Origin: Papio anubis
Lineage: Eukaryota; Chordata; Mammalia; Primates; Cercopithecidae
Direction of reading: 5' to 3'
Length of the DNA stretch: 64,000 nt
Assembly: GCF_008728515.1 (NCBI RefSeq)
Contig: NC_044989.1
Location: forward strand, 78,517,754-78,581,753
Part shown: one piece after another, positions 34,171 to 46,459 of the stretch
How the letters are laid out: the number at the start of each line of letters is the position of its first letter
Numbering within the stretch: position 1 is the stretch's first letter
Made by a program: the position numbers and the translations under genes
The notes under the pieces: generated by a model
Told to the model about the DNA's origin: nothing
The model's input: the letters and a program-made list of their open reading frames with translations, nothing else
Database searches by the model: none

Positions 34171-35065
34171 TATTTGCAAACTATGCATCTGACAAAGATC
34201 TAATAACCAGAATCTACAATGAACTTAAACAAATCAGCAATTAAGAAACAAATAATCCCGTTTAAAAATGGACAAAGAGAATGAACAGACCTTTGTCAAA
34301 AGACATACAAGTGACTAGTAAACATGAAAAAATGTTCATCATTACTAATCATCAGAGAAATGCAAATCAAAAGCATAATGAGATACTATCTTCCATCAGT
34401 CAGAATGGCTGCTATTAAAAGTCCAAAAATAGCAGATGCTGGCAAGGCTGTGGAGAAAAGGTAACACTTATACGCTGCTGGTGGGAATGTAAACTAGTCC
34501 AGCCACTGTGGAAAGAAGTTTGGAGATTTCTCAAAGAACTAAAAACAGAGCTACCATGTGACACAGCAACATTATTACTGGGTATAAACCCAAAGGGAAA
34601 TAGATTCTTTTACGATAAAGACACACTCTCGATATTCATTGCCATGCTATTCACAATAACAAATACATGAAATCAACATAGTTACCCAGCAATGAGGGAT
34701 TAAATAAAGAAACTGTGGTATATGCACATAATGAAATACTACACAGCCATAAAAAATAATGCAATCTTGTCCTATGTAGAAACATGGATGGGGCTGGAGG
34801 TTACAATCCTAAGAAATTAACGAAGGAACAGAAAACCAAATACTGCATGTTCTCACTTAAAACTGGAAGCTAAACACTGAGCACCCATGAACACAAACAT
34901 GGGAATAACAGACACTGCAGACTACTAGAGGGAGGAGAGAGGTAGGGGATCATGAGTCAAAAAACTACTTATTGGGTACTCTGCTGACTACCGGAGAGCA
35001 ATATGTGTGTAACAAACCTACACATGTACTCCCTGTATCTAAAGTTTAAAAAAATGTTTTTAAAA
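34171..35065 (+). mobile_element. 5'-truncated L1PB-like element (last about 0.9 kb)
   Basis: Starts in the ORF2 C-terminal region ('gcaaactatgcatctgacaa') and proceeds through 'agagaaatgcaaatcaaaag', 'gctggtgggaatgtaaacta', 'gccataaaaaataatgcaat' and the 3'UTR word 'gtaacaaacctacacatgta'. It ends in a short A-rich tail. No convincing target duplication was found. Frames are broken. Confidence 0.9.
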
Positions 35066-36281
35066 ACCATGGTAGAGAAGGTTTTTTGGTCTTCAAAGAC
35101 ATTATCAAATTTATCCTAGCTACACACTCACGCATGTATCAATATACTTATGCATACATTGGTGCCTGTGCATAGATATTAAAATTGTTGACGTGTATAT
35201 AGATAGATAGGCATTACTTTACACTTCTATTAGCATCAAAATTAACCATTTTGCTTTCTCTTATCATCAAGAATATTATATTTTAAGAAAATCAAAGTAT
35301 TACAGGACAATTTATAGGCCTAAATTTCTATCACTTTATAGTTTAATTAGCCATTTCCTTCATCACTACTAAAGAGCCCAAGCCTCGCCCCACCCCTTGC
35401 GTTGGCGTTTTTCATTTTTTTTTTTAACAGAAACATTCGTATTATTTTCTTAACTGATATTTTTGGAAGAGTGTTAGTTTATATCTCAGTGATTTAAGAA
35501 TATTCTTAATATTATGATGTTTATACTTTAGTTGTCACACATATTTGGCATGATTATTTGCTTGTGTTTTCTCTGATAGAGTCAGCTTTCCTTTATTCTG
35601 GGTTACAGTACCCCTATTTTTTCCCATCACCATCCAGCTACATGTAAGTTGTAGCATGTGACTGAGACTTAACTTCATTGATATAAGCATTTTGAGGCCA
35701 TAATGATAACTCTGTTGATTAGTAAGTGCCATAAAAAGAACCAATCAGGCTCTAACCTTGGGATTTTGTTTAATGTTTTGGAGAAAGTGTTGCTGTTAAC
35801 TATCTGTCTTAAAGATGGTGACCAGGTAAGTCCCCCCCATCTCTTTGTCACGATGTCAGTGATGAAAATAATCCATCACATACAGAAAGAACAAAAGAAA
35901 CACACACACACACACACACACACACAGAGATAATTTTTACTCTATTTTTATGCCAGATGAGCCCTAGTGATACTATAAATCAAATATTTTTTTAACCAAG
36001 CAACATTGTGTCCTTTTTCACTGACACTTTTAACCTTTCATAGTTTATCTATTTGAATGTTTGAATATCAATTTGATTTGTAAAAGAGCTTTATGAACCC
36101 AGAGATATTTGGGTATTAGTAAGGTGATTTAGGGAATATATTTAGCATGTAGCAAAGGCCAACAAATATTAACTTTATTTTACTATAACCACTATAAAAA
36201 TATTCCTTTTTTTTCAGATAAAGTATATCTTTCAGATAAAGCTATAGTTATCAATGTATTAATTTTTTATACATTTCTTTA
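35066..36281. other. No gene; (CA)n at 35900-35926
   Basis: Unassigned sequence. An isolated splice-donor-like word GACCAGGTAAGT at 35820-35831 has no clear acceptor partner. Confidence 0.4.
35900..35926. repeat. (CA)n microsatellite
   Basis: About 13 uninterrupted CA units. Confidence 0.96.
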
Positions 36282-36470
36282 CTTTTTTTTTCTTTGAGAC
36301 AGAGTCTTGCTCTGTCACCAAGGCTAGAGTTTAGTAGCATAATCATAGCTCACTGCAGCCTCGATCTCTCGGCTTAAGTGATCCTCCTACCTCTGCCTCT
36401 CGAATAGTTGGGACCACAAGCACATACCACTATACCTGATTTATATATATATATATATTATATATATATA

Positions 36471-36510
<40 letters not shown>

Positions 36511-36634
36511 GGTAGAGTCGGAGTCTCCTTATGTTGCCCAGGATGGTCTGGAGTTACTGGGCTCAAGAAGTACTCCCACCTCAGACTCCTAAAGTATTGA
36601 AATTAAAGGCATGAGCCACCACTGCATCCAGGCG
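36282..36634 (-). mobile_element. AluJ-like, antisense, with TA expansion in the middle linker
   Basis: 'gagacagagtcttgctctgt' and 'gctcactgcagcctcgatct' mark the right arm and 'gttgcccaggatggtctgg' the left arm. The linker between them (36441-36496) has become a TA microsatellite followed by a T run. Confidence 0.92.
36441..36496. repeat. (TA)n microsatellite inside an Alu
   Basis: Over 25 TA units with two ATTAT interruptions, replacing the short A-rich linker. Confidence 0.95.
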
Positions 36635-36989
36635 ACATTTATTGAATATTCTGTTCTTATTACCAAACTTGGAAAGCTACCTTAATTATATTCCTTGTAT
36701 TTATTTTCAAACACTTTCTTGGCTTTCTTCTATGTTCAACTAATTTATTTTGGGAAAGTGTCATTATTTTTTAATTTTTATAATCTTAATGTAAATCTAT
36801 CTATAGAAATCACTGGCTTTCTTGGTTAAATAAACTTTCAAAAAATGTCTTCACTTTTGAATCATGTGTATATTTGCAGTATTAAATTCTACCTTCATTT
36901 TATTCTCTGATTTATTTGTATTTATTTGCATGCATTTGTAATTTCTAATAATTTTAAATATTTAGATTTAGAATTTTTGATTTAGATTT

Positions 36990-38400
36990 ACCTTAAAAAT
37001 ATGTTCTCATCCTTTTTGAACCTTTGTCTAGCTATTCCACTTTACAGTCATATCATGATTTGTTTAACTATTCTCTATTGCTGAATCTATCACTTGTTCA
37101 AAGCAATTTTCAATTACAAATAAGCCTAATAAATAATGCTAAGAAATTGCTTAAATATATAAGAAGTGTATAGAAAAGAATTGCTAGGTCAATGTCTTTA
37201 CATATCTGAAATTTCAGTAGGTATAACAACAGATTTTATTGACACAAATAACGTTTTGTATGCTGGTTTCCCTACATCCTTGCTAAGAGAGTATGGTCAA
37301 ATTTTTAAATTCTGGCAATTTTTAATAAAAGTGATATCACTGTAATTTTACTTTGCGTTTCCTTTAATATATATAGTTGATTGTTTCCCTATGTTTAAAG
37401 ATCATTTTAAATTATTCATCTGTATCATGTGACTTGATGCATTTTTCTGCAAGGTTGATATTCTTTTCTTGTAGATCTTTTACTATCAAATATTCTTATG
37501 TATTATGGAGATTTATATGTTATGGAGTTTATCTCTGATTCAAACTGGAAATACTATTCCTAGTTTTATTTTATATATAATTTATTTTTTAGTTTTAAAG
37601 TATGCTTGTGTGTTTGCATGTTATTTTTATAATACACAAATTTGAGTCATTTTTGTAAATGGCTTATTTAATTTATGGTATATTATATTTGAAAGTATTA
37701 TTCAAAGATTTTTTGTAACTTGTATTTTTTTAATGGTTTTACTCAAGATTCTTGATTCATTTTGAACTTATGGTAGTATATGATGTGAGTAAAATTCTAA
37801 ATGTGGTTATCCAGATGGCTATGAGTTTATTTCAACACTATTGTTTCTTTTGGTTTTGTTGATCTTTTTAAATACAGGATTGGGATGTCAACTTGTCATG
37901 TATTAATTTATTTTTTAAATTTTATTTGATATTTATATTAATCTTTCTACTTAGGCATCAATTTTGTTGATGTTTAATATGTTTTCATAGCTGATAAGAC
38001 AAGTTAGTTCACATTGATCTTCCATTTTACTTCTATATTACTGATCTTACATATTTCTGATTCACTTGAATTGTGAACAGCTTCTCCATCTCCACCATTG
38101 CCATACAAATAATTGCTATATTTATTGGTTATCCCTAAATATGTGATACTGACTTGTCTATTTTCCTCAAATTAATTCTGAGTGTCCTTTGTATAGAAAT
38201 CAATGTCATAATGGTTTATATTTCCCATTATTGTTATGAATAAAATTTTATGCTAATTTTTTTCTGGATATTGGTGATAATTGTGAATGCTAATTGTTTT
38301 TTGTAGCAGTGGTTTTAATTTATTGCTATTGTTTTATTTTTTAAAATCATATGATACACATCAGATGTTAGCATGACCATTATGTATTTGAAATAATTCA
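36990..38400 (-). mobile_element. Ancient antisense L1M sequence (probable)
   Basis: The minus-strand order of an old L1 ORF2 is suggested by 'ttgctaggtcaatgtcttta', 'ttactttgcgtttcctttaa', 'agattcttgattcattttga' and 'tatttcaacactattg'. Divergence is high and edges are unclear. Confidence 0.45.
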
Positions 38401-41187
38401 CCTTATAATGTTCTAGGATTATTGCCTTTTGTATTGTAATTTTTTGACAAAAATCCAATATATTTTAAGTTTATTGGTATAGTTACATTTTTCTGGCTTT
38501 AAGATAATAATATATTTTATGTTTTTGTAGAAATCATTCATATTGTCTTTTTTCAAACTTATTTTCATAATGCTAAATTGCATTTTGCTATAGTTTTTCT
38601 TTCTTCTTTTAATATTCCCAGTGATGTACATGTACAGTGGAATTGGCTCAGTTCTTACACTTTTAGAAGAACTATAAATTTATTCACAGTTTTTTTTTCT
38701 AAATAGTTCATCTGAAATCATAAATATATTCATGTTATTTGAAAAAGTAATACCATTTCTGGGAAGTGATCCCAAAGCAATAAACAATTGTAAGCAAAAA
38801 GGCTTCAAAATGGAGATATTCATTTTCCCAGTATGTATTATAAAGAAAAATCAGAAACAATATAAAATTTCACTGACTATCATACAATTTGGAGCATGTT
38901 TATATATCAGCTAAATAGTATGGTCTTCACATTAGGGACTAAGGACTAATCAGGGAGGTAATTCATTACAGAAGAAAAACTAGATAAAATGTCCCAGCCC
39001 ATGAAGGACCCTAATTATTAGATGAGAGATGAAACTTTGAGTATAGCAAAGTTATCATTTTTTGAATATGTCTCTCAGCTGAGGCCCCTTTGTATACACA
39101 GCTAAGTCACAACACTAAAAGATTTTCACTAAAATCCCTTTCAGACTTCGTAACAAAGGTAGCTTCGTTTAAGTACTTTTCCAATAAAATATTCTTACAA
39201 ATGGAGTTGTCCTTCATTTTGAAAAACTCCACTAAGCAATGTAGTCATCTTTAGGCCTTCAGTGTCTGATTTAAAGTAGGAACTGGGTAGAGGTCAGTAG
39301 AAAGGCTGTAACCAGGACGTTCATAGAAGGTATCAACAGGACCTGAGCATCTAAGCCCTACTCTTCACACCCCTTTACTTTTCTTTAAGAAGAGTCGTGG
39401 AACTGAATTAAAACACATTGTCAAACAATTGTGCAATATAAGCTAATGCTATCATAGACATTGTAACTCAAGTATTAGAGTTTAAGTAACTTGCACAAGT
39501 TACAGAACTAGTAAAAAGTAAAATAATATTTGAATCTATGTTCAATAGAGATTGCAAATCCATGTTTATTACATTTCCATAGACTATACTCAATACAGGC
39601 CAAAGTACAGTTATATCACTACAGAGAAGGTAGCAGATAGCTATTTATACATTGCTCTGAAATTTCTCCATACAAGCCAGACAAATTCCTGTGCTCAAAA
39701 AAACCCAATGGCATTATCTCACTCACACTAAGTAGCCTGGATGATGCTAGTCATTTCTATTGTGGTAGGTTAATCAAAGTTTTCTCAAATAATTTAAGAG
39801 TATGACAAAAGTAGAGCTTAAATCTTGCCCCAATGTATTCTCTTCCGAAGGCAATACAATCTCCCATTCAATGAGTTCACAGTTTATAACTGTTTTTTTT
39901 TAATCCCTATGCTTTTTCAGTAATTTTTATTTCATTTCTTATATCCAGACTCACCTGTGACTTTTGTATTTTCTCCAGAGCTGATTTTGGAGGAAACAAA
40001 TGTGGTCATTCTAATTTGTCAAGAATCTTTAATATCTTTTGCAGTTTTCCCTAATTTTTAAAAGCCCCACTGAACTTGATTCCTTCAAATGATTCAGTCC
40101 TTTAATCCAAAATCCAAAAGGAGTTCCAGTCCTTTAATCCTCAAATCACCAAGAACATATTTCAGAATTGTTTAATTGCATACATTAGAATGCATTAGTA
40201 TTATTTGTATTATTTCCATGTTTCTCAGTAGAAAATTTGCAGGATTGCTTTTGCATTTCCTTGTTTTCAGAGGCTTTGAAGATTGTAATTTTCAATTCAA
40301 TATTTCAACTGAAATATTCAACAATTCAACTGAAATATTGTAATCAATATATATTTTAAAACTATTATAACCTGATTATTTGAAAGATAAAATAATTCAT
40401 TACTTAAAGCTGAAATGGTAAAGTATTGTTGAGAGGAATTCAAATGCATAAATTGTTCCTATTCTTCACTATGAAATGCAGATATTTACGTAGGAAGCCT
40501 GGGCTAGAAGTCTGTAGAAAAAGAAAGCAAATGTGAAAAAGTGATTTAATGCCTGTCCCAGAGCATGTATCTTCATTAGTATGCAAATAATACATTCTGC
40601 TGATGAAATGCTCAGAGTACTAGATAATGCATAGTAATAGATCAGCTACCTAGTTACAATCTTTTATTAAACAGTGCTGAAATAGAGGTGACACGCCTCC
40701 AGCACATCTTACATTTTCTTCACACACTTAAATAATACGTTTTATTTTAATAGTGCTATGAATGGTCATGATAATAGTAATATACTTTTAAATGCAGGTA
40801 GAGGTTATAACTAACCGAAAGATAAGATAGCATTATGTAGAATATAATCCTAAATATTCAACAAGGTTAGTAAATTCAGTTTTTCGATTAATTATATACT
40901 TTAACAATGAATAACTATTCATTTAACACCTACTCTAAAAGTATACAGCATAACTGATAAAAATAAAGTATGAGGCATGGTGCTAACTAAATAATTAAGG
41001 GTTTAAGATCCATTTGAGTAGACAATACTTTCTTTCCTGAAAACAATAAATGAAATGTGAAGAGTGTGTATCATTTGAATAATAAATAGTAAGGGTAAAG
41101 AGTGTAATTATTTAGATACTATATAAAGATAAAAGGTTTTGAATCAAAACACAACGTGAATGTCATTTAATAAAAACAGTGGTACAT
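38401..41187. other. No gene recognised
   Basis: Unassigned AT-rich sequence with no recognisable repeat. The last bases (41173-41187) are the Alu target-site copy. Confidence 0.4.
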
Positions 41188-41497
41188 TGACCAGGTACAG
41201 TGGCTCATGCCTATAATTCCAGCACTTTGGGAGGCTGAGGAGGGTGGATCACCTGAGGTGAGGAGTTCAAGACCAGCCTGGCCAACATGGCAGACCCCCA
41301 TCTCTACCAAAAATACAAAAATTAGCCGGGGGTGGTAGTGGGCACCTGTAATCCCAACTACTCAGGAGGCTGAGACAGGAGAATCGCTTGAACCCAGGAG
41401 GTGGAGGTTGTAGTGAGCCGAGTCGCACCGCTGCACTCCAGCCTGGGCGACAGAGCAAGACTCCATCTCAAAAAAATAAACAAAATAACAACAACAA
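41188..41497 (+). mobile_element. AluS
   Basis: Full Alu with AluS-type 'ggatcacctgaggtgaggag' and 'tcgcttgaacccaggaggt', and an A-rich (CAA) tail. The target duplication AAAACAGTGGTACAT (41173-41187) recurs as AAAACCAGCGGTACAT (41498-41513). Confidence 0.94.
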
Positions 41498-41513
41498 AAA
41501 ACCAGCGGTACAT

Positions 41514-43229
41514 CAAACTGTGGAGTTCAGAGAGTATCTTTTCCAATGCCAGCCCCTTTGTAAGTGTTTAATGAGTGGAGTGGTTGTCTGGTAGAATGTT
41601 AACAGCCAAAAGTAACTATAAGTAGTTTTCTGTGTCTTCTGCCTCAACCTATTCAAAGGGCTTAAAACTTTCATATGATCTAAATATTTTCCATTACACA
41701 TTACCAGACAGGAGAAGTGATACTGTCAGCCATGTAACTTATTTGCTAAAGTAACTAGATAAATCATAATTTCTAGTTCTAAAAAAGAAAGACATCAATC
41801 AAGTTACATGTACAACATGAACCAGAATAACTAGAATTAAAAAATCTAGAAGTTAACATAATTATTATAATAATATCTCCCATAAGGTCATATAAGACAT
41901 TAGTAATATGAAACAAGAAGAGGAAGTCATAAAAAGAAACAAATGGAAGAAGGAAAAATGAAGATTATAAATTGATAGCAAAAATAAAGGAATAAATAGC
42001 AGAAAAGGTAAAATAAAGAACAAATTAGAGAGAAAGAAGTTCAGACTGGACGGAAAAAAACTGTGAAACTAGGGAGGAAGGACAATGGCATAGAAAATAT
42101 AAAAGGATAGGGAAGATAAGATACATGGAGTACAGAAATACAGGTTCCAACATCAGCAACCGCCTGCACTACGACCATTCATATCCATGCTTACGAGGTA
42201 TTTATAAATGTATTACAAGTGTTTCCTTGCAGATAACATTATATCATCTTAAAATATCTTCTATACAGAAAGTTTTTCTAACTTTCAGAAATGTTTCATT
42301 TGCTTTTTGTATCATCCCAGATAGAGTAGGTCCCCTAAAGTTTATAGCTTTCATAACTTGCAACTAAATTTCTAAACAAAATACAAAAAGCAACTACCTG
42401 AGAGCTGTGACTTTAAATAACTTGTTTCAAACAGATAAGGCAAAGAAGTCAAAACTTGAAACTGTACCAGTAACTCTTTAATTATTTATTTTGTTTTGAT
42501 GTTTCCCCTTGCATCTCCCTGCTTTGGCCTGAAGATGGCCCAAGTTGCAGAACTGCACAGTAGCAAAGTAAGAACAGCAAAAACCCATAAGATGTCATCT
42601 CTTTCTGGCAAGAGGACAAAAACATGGACTTCTGTGAAGTGGACAGTAGGATTGGTGGGAAGGAGTAAAACCTTGTTTTGTTTTGTTTTACTTTTTTTTC
42701 TTTGATTCTTCCTCTCCTCTTCTGGCTTTCATCCAAAGGAAGCCCCCAGTAATGGAGCTGTGATATAGCTGAAGCAGCATCACATTATGCAAAACTCTAA
42801 GAAACTCCTATTCCACTGCTCAAAGGAACCAGAGAATAGTTCACAGCGGTTCAAAGAATGTGGTAAGAATTGTTTTTAATTTTTTCTTTGCCCCTAAGGA
42901 GAGGGAGATTCAAACTATGCTGAACTATGTATGCAACAAACCAAGGGACTGACACTCTGAGGGAAACTCATCATTCTTATCAGATAAATAAGAAAAAGTA
43001 CTCTTGGGAGTTAGAGAGTGAAGAAAATCCTCCAGGAGAGCACTGAAGAAAAGAAATCATTAATTCTAAGTAAACCAAAAAATATCCTGGGTGGAAACTC
43101 TATCTGTATATGTGCAAACAGGCACCAAGATGTATAGCAAAGATTTTAAGAACTAAACTACAATATCAAGTGCTGTTCAAGTTTAAACTACTGAGTGGTG
43201 CAAGGATATGGAAAATCTAAAGCATAGCA
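41514..43229. other. No gene recognised
   Basis: Purine-rich between about 41900 and 42100. 42500-43200 may be old repeat sequence upstream of the following L1, but I could not match it. Confidence 0.4.
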
Positions 43230-44489
43230 AATGATGTCAGCAAGATGGCAGTGTAAGAGGTGTTGGGATAAACTCCTCCTCAAAGAAAGCTTAGCAAGCA
43301 ACTATCTGCAGACTAGAACATTCTTTTGAATAACCTATCATCTGGAAATGAGCCTGAGACATCCACATGGTAAACAGAACTGAATGAAATCTACAGGTTA
43401 AGATGAACAGTATTATTACAACTGTGCAACACTACCTTTCACTCCAAGTTAGTATAACTCCAGACTGAGAGATTTTTGTCCATGCCCACAGTTTCTTCAC
43501 GGGTAAAAAAAAAACCATGGGCCATGCTTCTGGTTCCCTAGCATTCTGAGATGCTTCTTAGGAAAGTTACTCTGATGTCACTTCCCAGGGAACACTAGGG
43601 GATATGGAATGGATTGATCATCTGGGGTACACGTAGGAACAAAAAAAGTGATCAGTGTGTTCTTCTAGGTGTTCCTGGTAGGTGCGGTACTCCATCAGAA
43701 GTAATGTCATATCACACCTGCAAAGCTGAGCTGGTCTCCTATAGAAGAAGTACAATCTAGCTTCAGCCCCTAGACTACTAGTCTCCCTACATAGACATAA
43801 AACCTACTCAAAAGTCCCGGCCCAGGTAGGGAGATTTCCACCTCCACAGACCTCAGAGAATTAAAGAGGCTTCACCAAGTTGAACCAGCAAAGCAAGCAG
43901 AGACTCTACTCAGCCAAAAATCCTGTTCACCAACCCAGTCTAGGTGGGGACACACCCAACTCTTTGCATTTTGGAAAAACACAAGGTTTAGCTCTGCTTA
44001 ATCCAGAAGGTCATACTGCCACTCAGCTCGGTCGGAAGACTGAGCTCCACCCGGAACACCACCCAGACAGGGAGGCAGTCTCCAGTTATGCATTTCTAAA
44101 GAGCACTGCCTTGGTTCCTGCCTTTCTTGACCAACTCCACCGAACCTGATTGCACAACCTGCAGTCCTGTCAACCTGCAGATTTTAAGTAGCAGAATTGC
44201 CCGGGAAATACATCACGTGATCAGCTTGAACAGAAGTCATTGTAATACCCAGCAAACAGCAATTCCCGGTAGTAATCCCAACCAGTGGTCTCACAGGTCA
44301 GTGAGACCCAGCTAGCGTCCTCATTTGACATGAGAACAAAGGCAGTGGCCCAGACAACTAGAGAAATCACGACAAACTCTGCCTCAGGTTTATGAACAAG
44401 CTAGACAAAACAGTGAAATTTTATTCCAGCCAACAAGCACCTGTAAAGGCCAGAAGAGGGTTTATCTCTTCAAACACACAGATAATAAT

Positions 44490-45405
44490 GCAAGGACATA
44501 AAGATTACAAAGAATCAGGAAATCAAGAAACCACAAAAAGAACTTAATAAGGTTCTAATAACAGAGCCCCTCCAAATAGAGATCATGAAATGACTGAAAA
44601 AAATTGGACTACTATACACATATATATATGAATATGAAAAAAAATTGAACTATTTTGGATAATCCAAAAGTTGGATTTTTATATATATAATATATAAATA
44701 TATATGCCTTATATATTTACATGCAGAAAATATATAAATATATACATATATACAAATTTATATATAAATTTATACAAATATATATGCCATATATATACAG
44801 AAATATATAATTTATATATATCTAGGAACTAGACAAATATATAGATACAAAATTTAATGAAATCTGGAAAAAATACACAAAAAATCAAATCACCAAATAA
44901 ACAGAAACAATAACATTAAGAAATAAATCTTAGAGATGAGAAATACAATGACTAAACTGAAAAAAATCAATAAAAAGCTTTAACAACAGAATTGAAAGAA
45001 TTAATAAGCTGGATGACAGAGCATTGACAATTATCTAGTCATCTGTACCTCTGGATCTGAAAATTTTAAAAAATTAAAACGTAAAAATAAGAGAGGAGAA
45101 AAATGACAAAATTTTTTTTAAATGAAGGTAGCCTACAAAAATGTATGGGATACTATCAAGAGACCAAACCTTTGCATAAGAGGTGTTGTAGAAGGAGAAG
45201 AAAAAGAAAAAGGGTCAGAAACACTATTTAAAGAGATGATGATTGAAAACCACCCTGATCTAGGGATAGATGCCAACTTCCAAGTACAAGAAGCACAGAG
45301 GTTTCTAACAAAATTCAGCCCAAAGAGTATTACACCAAGACATACAATGACCAAACTATCAAAAATAATAAATGAAGAAAAAAATTCTGAAAGCAGCAAG
45401 AGATA
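44490..45405 (+). pseudogene. ORF1 remnant of the L1MA element
   Basis: The frame 45122-45406 contains KRPNLCIRGVVEGEEKEKGSETLF and ends near SKIINEEKNSESSKR, matching the RNA-recognition and C-terminal parts of L1 ORF1. Upstream, coding similarity is broken by stops and by the TA-rich block at 44615-44822. Not functional. Confidence 0.75.
44615..44822. repeat. TA-rich low-complexity block inside L1 ORF1
   Basis: About 200 bp of TATATA/AAATATATA words lie between recognisable ORF1 segments, so it is an expansion within the element. Confidence 0.75.
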
Positions 45406-46141
45406 AGAAACATATATGCAAAGGAGTGTCAAGTATGAGTGAACTTCTTAGCAGAAACCCCACAAACCAGGAGTGAGTGTGATGATATATATAAAGTGCT
45501 GAAGGTAAAAGACAAAAAAAAAACCCATAAAAACCCGTCAACCAAAAATACTACATCTGGCAGATCTGTCCATTAAAAATGAAAGAGAGAGAAAGATTTT
45601 TCTCATGCACAAAAGCTGAGGGAGTTCCTCATCACCATGTCTTAAAAAATGCTAAAAGACATTCTTAAAGCTTAAAGGAAAGGACACTAGTGAGTATCAT
45701 GAAAACATTTAAAAGTAAAACTCATATAAAAAAATACAAATTTAATATACTCTAGTTCTATAATGAAGTATTGTAAATTACTGACATTTGTAGTATGAAG
45801 GTTAAAAAACAAAACTGTTAAAATGATAATTACCATCAATTTTAAAGATAAATACCATACAAAAATATGTAAATTGGGGCATCAAAAATCCAAAATGGGG
45901 ATGGTATAATTAAAAAGTAAAATATATTTTAATTGTAATAAAGGTTAAGTTGTTAATAGCTTAAAAAAATTTGCTATGTCTATAAAATGTTTTTTGTAAG
46001 TTTCATGGTATGCACAAAGCAAAAATTTAAAATAGATACACAAAATATACAAAGCAAGGAATCAAAACATATAACTATTAAAAATTATTTAGCTACAATT
46101 AAAGGCAGCAAGAGAGGACAAAAAGGTAGAAAGCATTCACA

Positions 46142-46402
46142 CCGAGGCGGATGGATCACGAGGTCAACAGATCAAAACCATCCTGGCCAACATGGTGAAA
46201 CCCTGTCTCTACTAAAAATACGAAAATTAGTTGGGCATGGTGGCGCATGCCTGTAGTCCCAGCTACTCAGGAGGCTGAGACAGGAGATTTGCTTGAACCT
46301 GGGAGGTGGAGGTTGCAGTGAGCTGAGATTGTACCACTGCACTCCAACCTGGTGAAAGAACAAGACTCCATCTCAAAAAAAAAAAAAAAAAAAAAAAAGA
46401 GA
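46142..46402 (+). mobile_element. 5'-truncated Alu inside L1MA
   Basis: Begins at 'gaggcggatggatcacgagg', lacking about the first 45-50 bp, and ends in a run of about 25 A. Clear target duplications were not found. Confidence 0.92.
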
Positions 46403-46459
46403 AGGGATTAACAAAACAGCTAGAAAACAATTAACAAAATGGCAGTAAAAGGTTTTTAC

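Noticed and set aside
35820..35831. GACCAGGTAAGT splice donor
   Set aside because: No strong acceptor or open exon upstream within a normal exon distance.
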